Positions 27,215-35,935 of a stretch of DNA of 59,658 nt are shown here, piece by piece. The notes under the pieces were generated by a model, which did no database searches, was not told the origin of the DNA, and was given only the letters and a program-made list of their open reading frames with translations. Source of the DNA: Prosthecobacter debontii (GTDB lineage Bacteria > Verrucomicrobiota > Verrucomicrobiia > Chthoniobacterales > Chthoniobacteraceae); contig CAMDQC010000011.1 in assembly GCA_945905735.1 (NCBI GenBank), positions 1-59,658 on the forward strand, given 5' to 3'. Position numbers and translations under genes: made by a program. Position 1 is the stretch's first letter; each line of letters begins with the position of its first letter.

Positions 27215-28888
27215 CTACGCCGCGCTGGCGTCGGGGCGGGGGCGGATGGAGGAATGTTCGGAGCGGTCCTGGCGGCGGGTTTTCGTCTCTTTGTCTTCGG
27301 GGTAGGCGACGCGCGAGTGCATCATGCTGCTGAGGGTGTGGCGGAAGCTCTCGGCGACTTCTTGGAGTTCGTTAAACTGGAGGTTGCAGTCGTCGAGTTG
27401 CCCGTCGGCGATTCGCTTGCGGATGATGTCGGTGATGAGCTGTTCGAGCTTTTGCGGGGTGACGCGTTCTAAACAGCGCGAGGCGCTCTCGATGGAGTCG
27501 GCGAGGGAGATGATAGCGGTCTCTTTCGACTGCGGCTTCGGCCCGCCGTAGCGGAAGGAGGATTCGCTGACTGCGGGGAGGTCTTCGTCGTGGATGGAGG
27601 CGATCTTTTTGTCCTGCCGCGCGACTTCTTGGGCATCGAGCGCCTTTTTGTAAAAGAAGAAGACGAGCGAGGTGCCGTGGTGCTGCTGGATGACGTCGAT
27701 GATCTCTGTGTTCAGCTTGTGCTCTAATGCGAGGGAGACGCCTTCTTTGACATGGGCGACGATGATGAGCGTGCTCATGGTTGGCGCGAGGTCGTCGTGC
27801 GGGTTGCGGTCGTGCCGCATGTTTTCGGTAAAGTACTCGGGCTTCACGAGCTTGCCGATGTCGTGGAAGTAGCTGCACACGCGGGCCATTGTCGCGTTGG
27901 CCCCGATGGCTTCGCAGGCGGCCTCGGCAAGGTTCGCGACGGCGAGGCTGTGCTGGAAAGTGCCGGGCGCTTCGAGCGTCATGCGCTTGAGCAGCGGGTG
28001 GTTCAAGTCGGCCATCTCCTGCCAGCGCACGCGCGTGGTAATGCGGAAGAGCCCCTCAATGGGCGGCAGCGCGCCGCTCATCAGCAGCGTGAGGACGATG
28101 GGCGAGCCGATGGCGACGGCGGTGAGCGTCCACAGCGCGGACCAATCCATCGAGCCCGTCTCGACCCAAAGGTGCAGGCGGGTGATCTTCAGAAAGGCGA
28201 TGCCGAGCACCCAAGTCGCCAGCCCCACGAAAAGCCCGGCGCGCAGAAGGTCGCTGCGTTTCCGCACCTCCAGCGTGAGGAAGACGGAGACGAATCCGCA
28301 GACAAGCCCCGTGGTCATATTCGAGACGACCATCGAGTAGTCGGCATCAATACTCGCGAGCGTCGGGATGCTCAGCAGCGTGCAGAAAACGGTAACGAAT
28401 ACGCCCATCGCACGCCCTAGCAGCACGCTGATGAGTAGCGGCGCGAAGGAGAACGGCACCGCCAGTTGCCACATGTCGCGCTTGATAAAACGACCGAGAC
28501 TTTCCTTCGCGACATCGCCGGAGACGACGAGCGCATCGCCCGCAGAAAGGAAGCACCACTTCACCGCGCCGAGGTGCGCGGCCATGACGAGGAGGAGGAG
28601 CAGTAGCCGTGAGTTGCGGCCCCAGACTTCTGGACGGTTTAGGCAAAGATGCGCGGTGCCGGTGCCGAAGATCAGCACGCCGACGAGGAGCACCTCGCTC
28701 GGCAAATCCGTGGTGTGCTGGAGGAGCAGCCAGCAAAACGCGATAGCGAATACGACCAAGAGGACCACCTTCGCGACAATGCCGTGTTCCAGTGTATCGA
28801 GAAGTTCGCTCTCGGTAACACGACGTCTCGTTTTCTGCGGTGCGAGGCCCTTTTTAACGAGCCGCTGACGTTCAAAGAAGCCAAGCAT
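27215..28888 (-). CDS. 7TM receptor-type HD-domain phosphodiesterase (PgpH-like)
   Basis: 557 residues. About seven to eight transmembrane helices lie between residues 38 and 275, followed by a cytoplasmic HD domain: HPLLKRMTLEAPGTFQHS (His313), SYFHDIGKL (His342-Asp343, the HD pair), VAHVKEG (His379), QQHHGTS (403-404) and the late ISLADSIESASR. This is the arrangement of 7TMR-HD proteins such as PgpH, which hydrolyse cyclic di-AMP. The family usually carries a large extracellular 7TMR-HDED domain between helix 1 and the rest; only a few dozen residues are present here, so this is a shortened form of about 560 rather than about 700 residues. Function inferred: c-di-AMP turnover linked to membrane or osmotic state. 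The C-terminal tail is charged and disordered. Confidence 0.86.
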   Translation of the reverse strand: MLGFFERQRLVKKGLAPQKTRRRVTESELLDTLEHGIVAKVVLLVVFAIAFCWLLLQHTTDLPSEVLLVGVLIFGTGTAHLCLNRPEVWGRNSRLLLLLLVMAAHLGAVKWCFLSAGDALVVSGDVAKESLGRFIKRDMWQLAVPFSFAPLLISVLLGRAMGVFVTVFCTLLSIPTLASIDADYSMVVSNMTTGLVCGFVSVFLTLEVRKRSDLLRAGLFVGLATWVLGIAFLKITRLHLWVETGSMDWSALWTLTAVAIGSPIVLTLLMSGALPPIEGLFRITTRVRWQEMADLNHPLLKRMTLEAPGTFQHSLAVANLAEAACEAIGANATMARVCSYFHDIGKLVKPEYFTENMRHDRNPHDDLAPTMSTLIIVAHVKEGVSLALEHKLNTEIIDVIQQHHGTSLVFFFYKKALDAQEVARQDKKIASIHDEDLPAVSESSFRYGGPKPQSKETAIISLADSIESASRCLERVTPQKLEQLITDIIRKRIADGQLDDCNLQFNELQEVAESFRHTLSSMMHSRVAYPEDKETKTRRQDRSEHSSIRPRPDASAA

Positions 28889-28987
28889 GTAGATTCATTT
28901 ACGTGCCCAGTCTCCGCGCCCCGCTCCACGCTGGCAAATGGAAAAATCGGCTTCCCCACAGCTGCCCGCAGCAGGCAGCGTCGCCCG

Positions 28988-29764
28988 ATGCGCGTCACAA
29001 TCGTCCAGCTCGACTCGGTGTGGGAAAACAAACCGGCCAACTTTGCCAAAGTGCGCGCTCTATTAAAGAGCACGCCGCCCGCTGCCGGTGGGCTCGTCGT
29101 TCTCCCGGAGATGTTCGCCACGGGCTTCAGCCTCGATCTTTCCGCGACGCTCCGCACCGGCACGGAGACGGAGGCGGCGTTCTGCGCGGCGCTGGCGAAA
29201 GAGCACGGCTGCTGTGTCATCGGCGGCTGCATCGCTCCGGCTACCGACGGGCGCGCATACAATATCGCCGCCGCATTTTCGCCAGACGGTGAACTCGCGC
29301 GGTACGTGAAGCAGCGACCGTTCACCGGCGCGGGTGAGCACGAGGCGCACGTCGGGGGTAGCTCGCCCGTCGTCTTTGAATGGGGCGGGTTCACCGTCGC
29401 GCCGCTCGTTTGCTACGACCTTCGCTTCCCGGAGCTTTTTCGCGCTGGGTTGGGCTTAGGGGCGACGCTGTTCGTCGTCATCGCCGCATGGCCCGTGCGG
29501 CGGATCGAGCACTGGCTTACGCTCCTCCGCGCCCGCGCCATCGAAAACCAAGCCTACGTCATCGGCGTAAATCGCACCGGCAACGAACCGCGTTTCGCCT
29601 ACACCGGGCGCAGCATCATCGTGGACCCACACGGCACCGTGATCCTCGCTGCGGGCGAAAGCGAATGCGCCACCAGCGCCGAACTCGACCCCGCGCTGCC
29701 GGCGAACTGGCGAGCGGAATTCCCGGCTGTGCGAGATTGGGGGCGGAACGGCCCGGACGCGTGA
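28988..29764 (+). CDS. Carbon-nitrogen hydrolase (omega-amidase/nitrilase family)
   Basis: 258 residues from the ATG at 28988, where the first beta strand of the fold starts (MRVTIVQLDSVWENKPANF). The catalytic triad is visible: Glu41 in VVLPEMFATGF, Lys108 in YVKQRPF and Cys142 in PLVCYDLRFPELFR. Length and motifs (NRTGNEPRFAYTGRS, the RAIENQAYVIGVN strand) fit omega-amidase/YafV-type enzymes, which convert alpha-ketoglutaramate or alpha-ketosuccinamate to the diacid in the cytoplasm. It is divergent from the HD phosphodiesterase gene, with a spacer of about 100 bp. Exact substrate is inferred from family only. Confidence 0.9.
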   Translation: MRVTIVQLDSVWENKPANFAKVRALLKSTPPAAGGLVVLPEMFATGFSLDLSATLRTGTETEAAFCAALAKEHGCCVIGGCIAPATDGRAYNIAAAFSPDGELARYVKQRPFTGAGEHEAHVGGSSPVVFEWGGFTVAPLVCYDLRFPELFRAGLGLGATLFVVIAAWPVRRIEHWLTLLRARAIENQAYVIGVNRTGNEPRFAYTGRSIIVDPHGTVILAAGESECATSAELDPALPANWRAEFPAVRDWGRNGPDA

Positions 29765-29934
29765 TGAGGGTATTCGCACATTCACAGGTTGCGTTTCTAG
29801 CCGTCTGCCGCAATTTAGGCGCGTGCGTGAAAGCCCGATTGCAAACAGCTCCTTGGCACCGCAGATGCTAAATCTCGCAGCCCAATGACTTTATCCATAC
29901 TACCGAGCCTGAGCCCGGTGAGTGCCGTGTTCCG

Positions 29935-31296
29935 ATGACGACCGCACTCAGTTTCCTCGTTTTTGGATTTTTGATTTCGGTGCTCACGACACCGTGGGTC
30001 ATCCGTGTCGCGCTTCAGGGAATCGGGCTTGATGCGCCGACGGAGTCGCGCAAAAAGCAGGAGGAACCCATCCCACGCCTCGGCGGGATGCCCATCATGC
30101 TCGCGCTGTCGCTCGCATTGATCATCATTCTACTGAAGCAGTCTGTGGGCGCTCTCGATTGGTTCCCCATCTTGGTTGGCTGTGTCTTGTTTTACACGTT
30201 GGGCCTCTGCGACGATATCAAGGCGATCGGCGCGAAGAAAAAGCTCCTCGGTCAAATCGCCGCAGCTGCGTTGGTGCATAGTCTGGGGCTCAGCATCGAT
30301 ACATTTTCGCTCCCTGACATCGGGCGGGTGGACCTCGGTATATGGAGTGCGCCAGCGACGATTTTCTGGCTCATCGCCATCCCAAATATCGTGAACCTGA
30401 TTGACGGTTTCGACGGGCTTGCGGGCGGGCTTGGTCTCTTTATGTCACTGACGCTGGGCATCGTCGGGTTTCATTATCAGCACTATCCGCTGGCTTGGTT
30501 CGCGTTCGCCCTCGGGGGCGCTTTGCTCGGGTTCTTGGTTTACAATTTTCCGCCCGCGAAAATCTATCTTGGCGACGGCGGGGCCTATCTCATCGGGTTT
30601 GTTATAGCAGCGCTTCCCGTCGCCACATCGCACAAGGGCTCGGCTGCGGCGGTGCTCGTGGTGACGATCGTGGGCCTCGGGTTGCCGATTTTGGACACGA
30701 GCTTCGCGATGCTTCGGCGGGCGTTCCGGGGGTTCCCGCTTTTCCATGCGGATGATGATCATTTCCACCATCGGCTTGAGCGGCTCGGGTTTTCTAAAGG
30801 GCGCATCTTGCTCGGCCTCTATTCGCTTTGTGCCGTGCTTTCCATTCTTGGCCTCATGGTCATGTGGAACCAAAACCCGACCATCCCGATCATCGTCGGA
30901 GCGGGCGCTTTGTTCCTGATGGCGCTCGGCGTTATCAGACATTTCCACCGCGTAAAGACGTGGGACGATGCGCACCGCAAAGTTTCGCGCGTCCTCAGCC
31001 GCCGCACGGAAAACCGCTACGCGCTGCTGCAGGCCAAAGTGCTCATGATCGAGATGCAGCGTTGCGAGTCGGAGGAGGAGTTTTGGGCTGTCTTTAACGA
31101 CACGATGCGCCGCGTGGGATTTGTCGAGGAGGGCGAAGTGGACGACGAGATTCGCATCGAGACGAAAGCGAACGGCGGCAAGCCGTGGGTCATCTTTGCC
31201 CCGCGCACAGACGGGACACCGATCGAGTGGCGGCGCATCGTCGAGGTATTTCGCCCCGTGTTTCTTTGCGCTCGCGAAAAGTGGAAGCGCGGTTAA
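29935..31296 (+). CDS. Undecaprenyl-phosphate sugar-1-phosphate transferase (WecA/MraY family)
   Basis: 453 residues with ten or eleven transmembrane helices in the first 345. Family motifs are present: IPRLGGMPI, GLCDDIKAIGAKKKL (the Mg-binding DD), NLIDGFDGLAGG, KIYLGDGGAYLIGF and HADDDHFHHRL. These enzymes transfer a HexNAc-1-phosphate from a UDP sugar to undecaprenyl phosphate on the inner membrane, starting O-antigen or other envelope polysaccharides. The last 110 residues are a soluble, charged extension (WDDAHRKVSRVLSRRTENRY onward) absent from E. coli WecA, of unknown role. Nine bp downstream is an O-antigen ligase/polymerase gene, so the pair probably serves surface glycan synthesis. 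Confidence 0.9.
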   Translation: MTTALSFLVFGFLISVLTTPWVIRVALQGIGLDAPTESRKKQEEPIPRLGGMPIMLALSLALIIILLKQSVGALDWFPILVGCVLFYTLGLCDDIKAIGAKKKLLGQIAAAALVHSLGLSIDTFSLPDIGRVDLGIWSAPATIFWLIAIPNIVNLIDGFDGLAGGLGLFMSLTLGIVGFHYQHYPLAWFAFALGGALLGFLVYNFPPAKIYLGDGGAYLIGFVIAALPVATSHKGSAAAVLVVTIVGLGLPILDTSFAMLRRAFRGFPLFHADDDHFHHRLERLGFSKGRILLGLYSLCAVLSILGLMVMWNQNPTIPIIVGAGALFLMALGVIRHFHRVKTWDDAHRKVSRVLSRRTENRYALLQAKVLMIEMQRCESEEEFWAVFNDTMRRVGFVEEGEVDDEIRIETKANGGKPWVIFAPRTDGTPIEWRRIVEVFRPVFLCAREKWKRG

Positions 31297-31305
31297 AACG
31301 ACGAC

Positions 31306-33789
31306 ATGGACGAACCACTTCCACCAGACGGTAAAAGACGCCACTCCCGCGAACGCCGTGCGCACAAGTCCCGCCGCCCGCCCTTATTTCCGCCGGGAAC
31401 GTTGCTCCGCTGGGCACCGGCCATCGTTTTCGCACTGCTCACCGTGCTCGCTCCTCTGCTTTTCGGGGCAGAAGATCGGGTCGTCCAGATCGGGCTGCTT
31501 TTCCTGCTCGCCGTCGGGATGGTCCTGCGCCCGCCCTCTTTGGTGCCACTCAGTCGCCGGGCAAATCTCGTCATTTTTTCGCTTCTCGCGATCTTTGTCC
31601 TCAAAGAGTTTGCGCCGTGGCAATGGTTTGGCGCGACGCGATGGAGGAGCGAACTCTCATCACCGGATTACGGCGTCATTTTCCCCAAGACTCACAACCC
31701 TGAGCCGCAACGCGCCCTCGATGCTTTGCTGGCCGGAGTGGCCGGCCTGCTGTGGTTTCAATGGGCGCGCACGCTGGCCTCGGAGCGCGGTACTCGGCGC
31801 GTGATGGGCTGGGCGCTCTTCGGGGCTGGTATCGCGTTGGCCGTCGTGTGCTTTGCTATGGGGCGGATGCAAGTCGCAGCGGGCGGCGGCATGATTTACG
31901 GCTTGCGATTCGCGACGAGCTGGGCGGGCTGGGGGCCATTTCCGAATCGCAACCACACCGCTTGTTTCCTAGCCATGTCGCTCCTCGTTGGCGTCGGCTG
32001 TGTGTCGTGGGCGGTAGTGAAAAGGCGGACGGCGCTCGTCGTCACGGGGAGCATCGGGCTCCTTCTCGTCGGCGCGGCTTTGCTCGCCAGTCAATCGCGC
32101 GGCGGGCTTCTCGTGGCGCTGGGCGTGGGCCTCACTGTCTTTGCGGTCTTTGTCAGCGTACGCTTTTTCAGCTTACGCACTCTCGTCCTCGTCGTGACCG
32201 CCGGGACGTTCGTGCTCGCCGCCGTGCTCTTGTTTGGCGGTGACGTGCTCGCCCGCTTCCAGTCCGTCGAAGCCGGGACCGTCTCCAACCAGATGCGCCT
32301 AGCCATATGGAAAGACACCCTCGCCATGTGGAAAGACGCCCCATTTTTCGGCCACGGGTTAGAGACGTTCCAGCAGGTTTTCCCTATTTACCAAAGCGTG
32401 CCGCTGGATGGCGCCGTCGCCAAACACCCCGAAAGCTCCTGGCTCGCTTGGCTGGCCGAGTTGGGCATCATCCCGCTCCTCACTGGCGTCGTCGCGCTGG
32501 TTGTATTTGCTAAATCGAACCTCGACGCAGTCCTTGAGCGGCGCGGCGGCTTTTTCATCAGCATTGGCGCGTTGGCCGGGTTCGTCGGCTTTCTCGCGCA
32601 TTCCGCCATTGATGTCCCAGCGCACCGCTGGGCAACGGCTGGGTTTGCCCTCGCCCTCCTCGCCGTCGCATCGCCCGTCCGCAGCCCGGAGGAGCCAGTG
32701 CAGCCGTCGTCGCGGCTTAGCGCATTCGTCCCCATCGTCATCGCGATTTTCTGGATGCTCCCACACCTTGGCCTCGGTCCGGCGTGGTCGCCGGTGAAGC
32801 CCCTCCTCTTACTCAACCGCGAGTATTGGTTCTCCAAAGGCGGCGGCGCGGACCGCCCGCCGCGCCCCACGCTGGAGGAATGGCAGACCGTCGCCACGCA
32901 GTTCCCGATCGATTGGGAAGTCCACCAAACCACCGCGATGCGCGAGCTAGAGCGCGACATCCCGCTTTGCAAAAAAGGCAAGTCGCTCGACCCCGCCGTG
33001 CAGTGGCGCTTCAACCTCGTCTCCCGCTTAGCCCCCGGCCTTTACGGCGAGTCCATGAACCAAGCCTACGCCATCGCGCAAGTCTCCGAAGCGCTCGCCG
33101 TCGGCTACTGGCAGATCGCCGTTGACCAAGCGCAGCACGCCAAAGCGGATGTGCTCCGCGACGCCGTCCGCCTATTTCCAAAGATGACCGGCCCGTGGGA
33201 CATCTTCTGCGAAGAGCGCCCCCAACTCCTCCTCACCTACGCCGGCATCCTCATTGAAGACCTCCGCTTTACCCCCGAGGAAACCCGTCCGCAATTTGCC
33301 GTCTGGTGGGAAAAGCGTGCCCTCACCGCAGAACTCACCGACGAAGAACGCAACGTCTTCCACCGCTACGGGCAACACTGGGCCACCCTCGAACAGCTCG
33401 ACCAGTGGATCAAACGCAACGCAGTCCGCCGTAAACAAGACTATCGCCGATGGGCTACGCTCCTCCACAAACTCCACGACGACCCGCGCGCATGGGAAAT
33501 TCTCAGCGGCGTAGATAAAGAGCCCGCCCCCATCGCCCTCCCGCGCAACGCCACTGTGGCATCCATGCGCGAACTCATGAACGCTACCCCCGACAATTTC
33601 AGCAACATCGCAGCCCTCGTGAGCGCTCTCGAAAAAGCCGACGAAACCGCCGAAGCCCGCCGCATCCTTCTACGCACCGCCACCCGCGCCAACGCCCCGA
33701 AATGGTTCCTCTACAAAGCTGCCTTCGCGATGGCCGCAGATGGCAAGACCACGCCGGCCGTAGAACTCATGCTCCGCGCCAAGCTTTAG
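31306..33789 (+). CDS. O-antigen ligase/polymerase-like membrane protein with helical C-terminal domain
   Basis: 827 residues. Residues about 30-480 hold ten to twelve transmembrane helices and the Wzy_C/WaaL signature: LLASQSRGGLLVALGVG with its Arg, then APFFGHGLETFQQVFP and HPESSWLAWLAELGIIP in the large periplasmic loop and the next helix, containing the His/Glu used in glycan transfer. The C-terminal 340 residues are soluble and all-helical, with repeated 30-40-residue units suggestive of a TPR-like array (about 560-827). The plan resembles O-antigen ligases with TPR tails seen in PVC and delta-proteobacterial genomes. It follows the WecA-like gene by 9 bp. Role inferred: transfer of the completed polysaccharide to its acceptor, with the tail assembling partners. 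Confidence 0.86.
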   Translation: MDEPLPPDGKRRHSRERRAHKSRRPPLFPPGTLLRWAPAIVFALLTVLAPLLFGAEDRVVQIGLLFLLAVGMVLRPPSLVPLSRRANLVIFSLLAIFVLKEFAPWQWFGATRWRSELSSPDYGVIFPKTHNPEPQRALDALLAGVAGLLWFQWARTLASERGTRRVMGWALFGAGIALAVVCFAMGRMQVAAGGGMIYGLRFATSWAGWGPFPNRNHTACFLAMSLLVGVGCVSWAVVKRRTALVVTGSIGLLLVGAALLASQSRGGLLVALGVGLTVFAVFVSVRFFSLRTLVLVVTAGTFVLAAVLLFGGDVLARFQSVEAGTVSNQMRLAIWKDTLAMWKDAPFFGHGLETFQQVFPIYQSVPLDGAVAKHPESSWLAWLAELGIIPLLTGVVALVVFAKSNLDAVLERRGGFFISIGALAGFVGFLAHSAIDVPAHRWATAGFALALLAVASPVRSPEEPVQPSSRLSAFVPIVIAIFWMLPHLGLGPAWSPVKPLLLLNREYWFSKGGGADRPPRPTLEEWQTVATQFPIDWEVHQTTAMRELERDIPLCKKGKSLDPAVQWRFNLVSRLAPGLYGESMNQAYAIAQVSEALAVGYWQIAVDQAQHAKADVLRDAVRLFPKMTGPWDIFCEERPQLLLTYAGILIEDLRFTPEETRPQFAVWWEKRALTAELTDEERNVFHRYGQHWATLEQLDQWIKRNAVRRKQDYRRWATLLHKLHDDPRAWEILSGVDKEPAPIALPRNATVASMRELMNATPDNFSNIAALVSALEKADETAEARRILLRTATRANAPKWFLYKAAFAMAADGKTTPAVELMLRAKL

Positions 33790-33859
33790 ACCGTACGGGT
33801 CGAAAAAGTGATCGAACGGCTTGACGCAGACGGCGCTTCACGCAATTTCCATCCTCACG

Positions 33860-34948
33860 ATGCTTACCCGATTTCTATACCCAGTCCTCATTGCCGCCGC
33901 CGCCTGCACCCTCGCACAGGGGCCCACCGAAAAGCCTGCCGCCGATGCACCCAAGCCTCCAGAGGCATTTATAAAGGCTAAAGAAGCCGCGGACAAAGGA
34001 GACTTCGCAGCAGCCCTCAAACTTCTCACCACAGAGGCGGACAAAGGGAACCTTGAAGCCATGACTGCCGTCGCCGAATTTCACGTCGCAGGACGCGGCA
34101 CCCCGGCTTCCCCCGAGGCCGCACTAAAATGGCTCGTCAAAGCCGCTGACGCAGGTCACCCACCCGCGCAAAACATGCTTGCGGGCCTTCTTTTCAATGG
34201 TGCAACCGGCATTAAAAAAGACGAAGAGCGCGCGCGCTTCTTCCTCCAACAAGCAGCCGAAGCCGGATATGCCCCCTCACAATTTCAAGCCGGAGCCCTC
34301 GCCGAATCCGCAGTGGACTCAAAAAGCCGCGAGCCCAACTGGAAGCCGTCTCGTGACTGGTACGAAAAAGCCGCAGCCCAAGGCCAACCCGACGCACTCC
34401 TCGCCATGGCCCGCTACTACGACAAAGGGCTCGGCGGCCCAGCCAGCCTCGAAAAAGCCACTGCCTCCTGCCTAGCCGCCGCACGCGCAGGCTCAACCAT
34501 CGCCATGAACGAAATGGCCGTCCGTTACCAACGCGGGACCGGCATCGCCCAAGACAACGTCGCCGCCATCGGCTGGTTCACGCTCGCCACGCAAAACGGC
34601 GTCGCCTCGGCATTCATCAACCTCGGCAACTGCTACGAAACCGGCAACGGAGTCCGCATAGACCTAGTCAAAGCCGGAGAATACTACGCCGCTGCCGCTA
34701 AAGCCGGGAACCCAGTGGCTCAGGCCTTGATCGCCCGCCTCTTTGAAGAAGGAAAAGGAACTGAAAAGAACCTCGCCTACGCCTACGTGAACTACAAACG
34801 CGCAGCCGACGGAGGCATCGCCGATGCCGCGAGAAAGCGCGACGAGATCAAAGCCAAACTCACACCAGCCGAGCTGAAAGAAGCCGAAAAAATTCTCGCC
34901 GCCAAACCCGAGGAGCCGAAGAAGGAAGACCCGAAGAAAAAGAAGTAA
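33860..34948 (+). CDS. Sel1-repeat (TPR-like) exported protein
   Basis: 362 residues from the ATG at 33860 (a TTG at 33821 is rejected because the ATG opens the signal peptide MLTRFLYPVLIAAAACTLAQG; the Cys after AAA could be a weak lipobox, so a lipoprotein is possible). About seven Sel1 repeats run from residue 35 to 320, for example AEFHVAGRGTPASPEAALKW, LLFNGATGIKKDEERARFF and LFEEGKGTEKNLAYAYVNYK. The end is a Lys/Glu-rich low-complexity tail. Sel1 proteins are scaffolds for protein-protein contacts at the cell envelope; the partner here is unknown. It lies 70 bp after the O-antigen ligase gene and could belong to that unit. Its 3' end converges with dusB at 9 bp. Confidence 0.85.
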   Translation: MLTRFLYPVLIAAAACTLAQGPTEKPAADAPKPPEAFIKAKEAADKGDFAAALKLLTTEADKGNLEAMTAVAEFHVAGRGTPASPEAALKWLVKAADAGHPPAQNMLAGLLFNGATGIKKDEERARFFLQQAAEAGYAPSQFQAGALAESAVDSKSREPNWKPSRDWYEKAAAQGQPDALLAMARYYDKGLGGPASLEKATASCLAAARAGSTIAMNEMAVRYQRGTGIAQDNVAAIGWFTLATQNGVASAFINLGNCYETGNGVRIDLVKAGEYYAAAAKAGNPVAQALIARLFEEGKGTEKNLAYAYVNYKRAADGGIADAARKRDEIKAKLTPAELKEAEKILAAKPEEPKKEDPKKKK

Positions 34949-34957
34949 CGCGAGCCC

Positions 34958-35935
34958 TCACACACCCGCCTGGGAGCGCAGATTGTCTTCGGCGATTCCG
35001 TCGAGCTGCATGAGGGACTCTACGTGCGAGAACCGCTCGCGCAGGCGCTTTGCATCCGGCATCCCACGGCTGTAAGCCATGAGCTGCGTGCGCATACTTT
35101 GCATCGCGTGCAGCTCGCTCCCCATGCGGGCGACCTCTGCAGCGCAGTGCCGTCGGACGTGTGCCCAAATCCCCGGAAGCGACGGAGGCGGGAGATGTTC
35201 GCCCGTCGCGAGGAAGTGCTTAATCTGCCGGAAGACCCACGGATGCTGCATCGCTGCCCGGCCAATCATCACGCCCGCCACGCCCGTCGTCTTTTTACGC
35301 AACTCGACGTCTTGCGGAGTGATGAGATCGCCGTTGCCGATGACGGGAATCTTCACCGTCGCTGCGACTTCGCCGATCACTCCCCAGTCCGCGAGGCCGG
35401 TGTAGCCTTGCTCTTTCGTGCGCCCGTGGACGGCGATGGCTTGGATGCCGCAGTCTTCAAGGATGCGCGCCGTCGTCGTCGCGTTGATCGTATCCGCGCT
35501 CCAGCCGATGCGCATCTTCGCCGTCACGGGCAGCGGAGCCGCCGCCTTCACGATAGCCGTCGCGATGCGGGCCAGCAGCGGGCAATCGCGGAGCAGCGAC
35601 GAGCCGCCGTTCTTGCTCACGACTTTGCTCACCGGGCAGCCGAAGTTAATGTCGATAAAATCGGGCCGTTTCCACTCGCACACGATACGCGCCGCCTCGC
35701 CCAGATGCTCCGGGTCTCCCCCGAAGATTTGCACCCCGAGCGGACGCTCCGCCTCCTCAAAGTCGAGGTATTCCATCGTCCGCTCGTTCTTCCGAAAAAT
35801 GCCCTCCGCGCTCACAAACTCCGTCACCATCACATCCGCACCATACTCCTTACAGAGCTGGCGGAAGGTCGTATCCGTCACCCCCGCCATCGGCGCGAGA
35901 TAAAGCGGGAACTTGTCCTGAAACCAAGGCAGCAT
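34958..35935 (-). CDS. dusB: tRNA-dihydrouridine synthase B
   Basis: 325 residues, typical for DusB. TIM-barrel FMN enzyme that reduces a uridine in the tRNA D-loop with NADPH. Visible landmarks: YLAPMAGVTDTTFRQLC (FMN phosphate side), DFIDINFGCPVSKV with the catalytic Cys (about residue 100), VTAKMRIGW with the conserved Lys, AVHGRTKEQGYTG and VPVIGNGDL-like PVIGNGDLITPQDV, then GVMIGRAAMQHPWVF. The C-terminal helical domain contacts tRNA. The start overlaps the stop of the upstream gene by 1 bp (TGATG), so it is cotranscribed with the deoxyhypusine-synthase-like gene. Confidence 0.95.
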   Translation of the reverse strand: MLPWFQDKFPLYLAPMAGVTDTTFRQLCKEYGADVMVTEFVSAEGIFRKNERTMEYLDFEEAERPLGVQIFGGDPEHLGEAARIVCEWKRPDFIDINFGCPVSKVVSKNGGSSLLRDCPLLARIATAIVKAAAPLPVTAKMRIGWSADTINATTTARILEDCGIQAIAVHGRTKEQGYTGLADWGVIGEVAATVKIPVIGNGDLITPQDVELRKKTTGVAGVMIGRAAMQHPWVFRQIKHFLATGEHLPPPSLPGIWAHVRRHCAAEVARMGSELHAMQSMRTQLMAYSRGMPDAKRLRERFSHVESLMQLDGIAEDNLRSQAGV

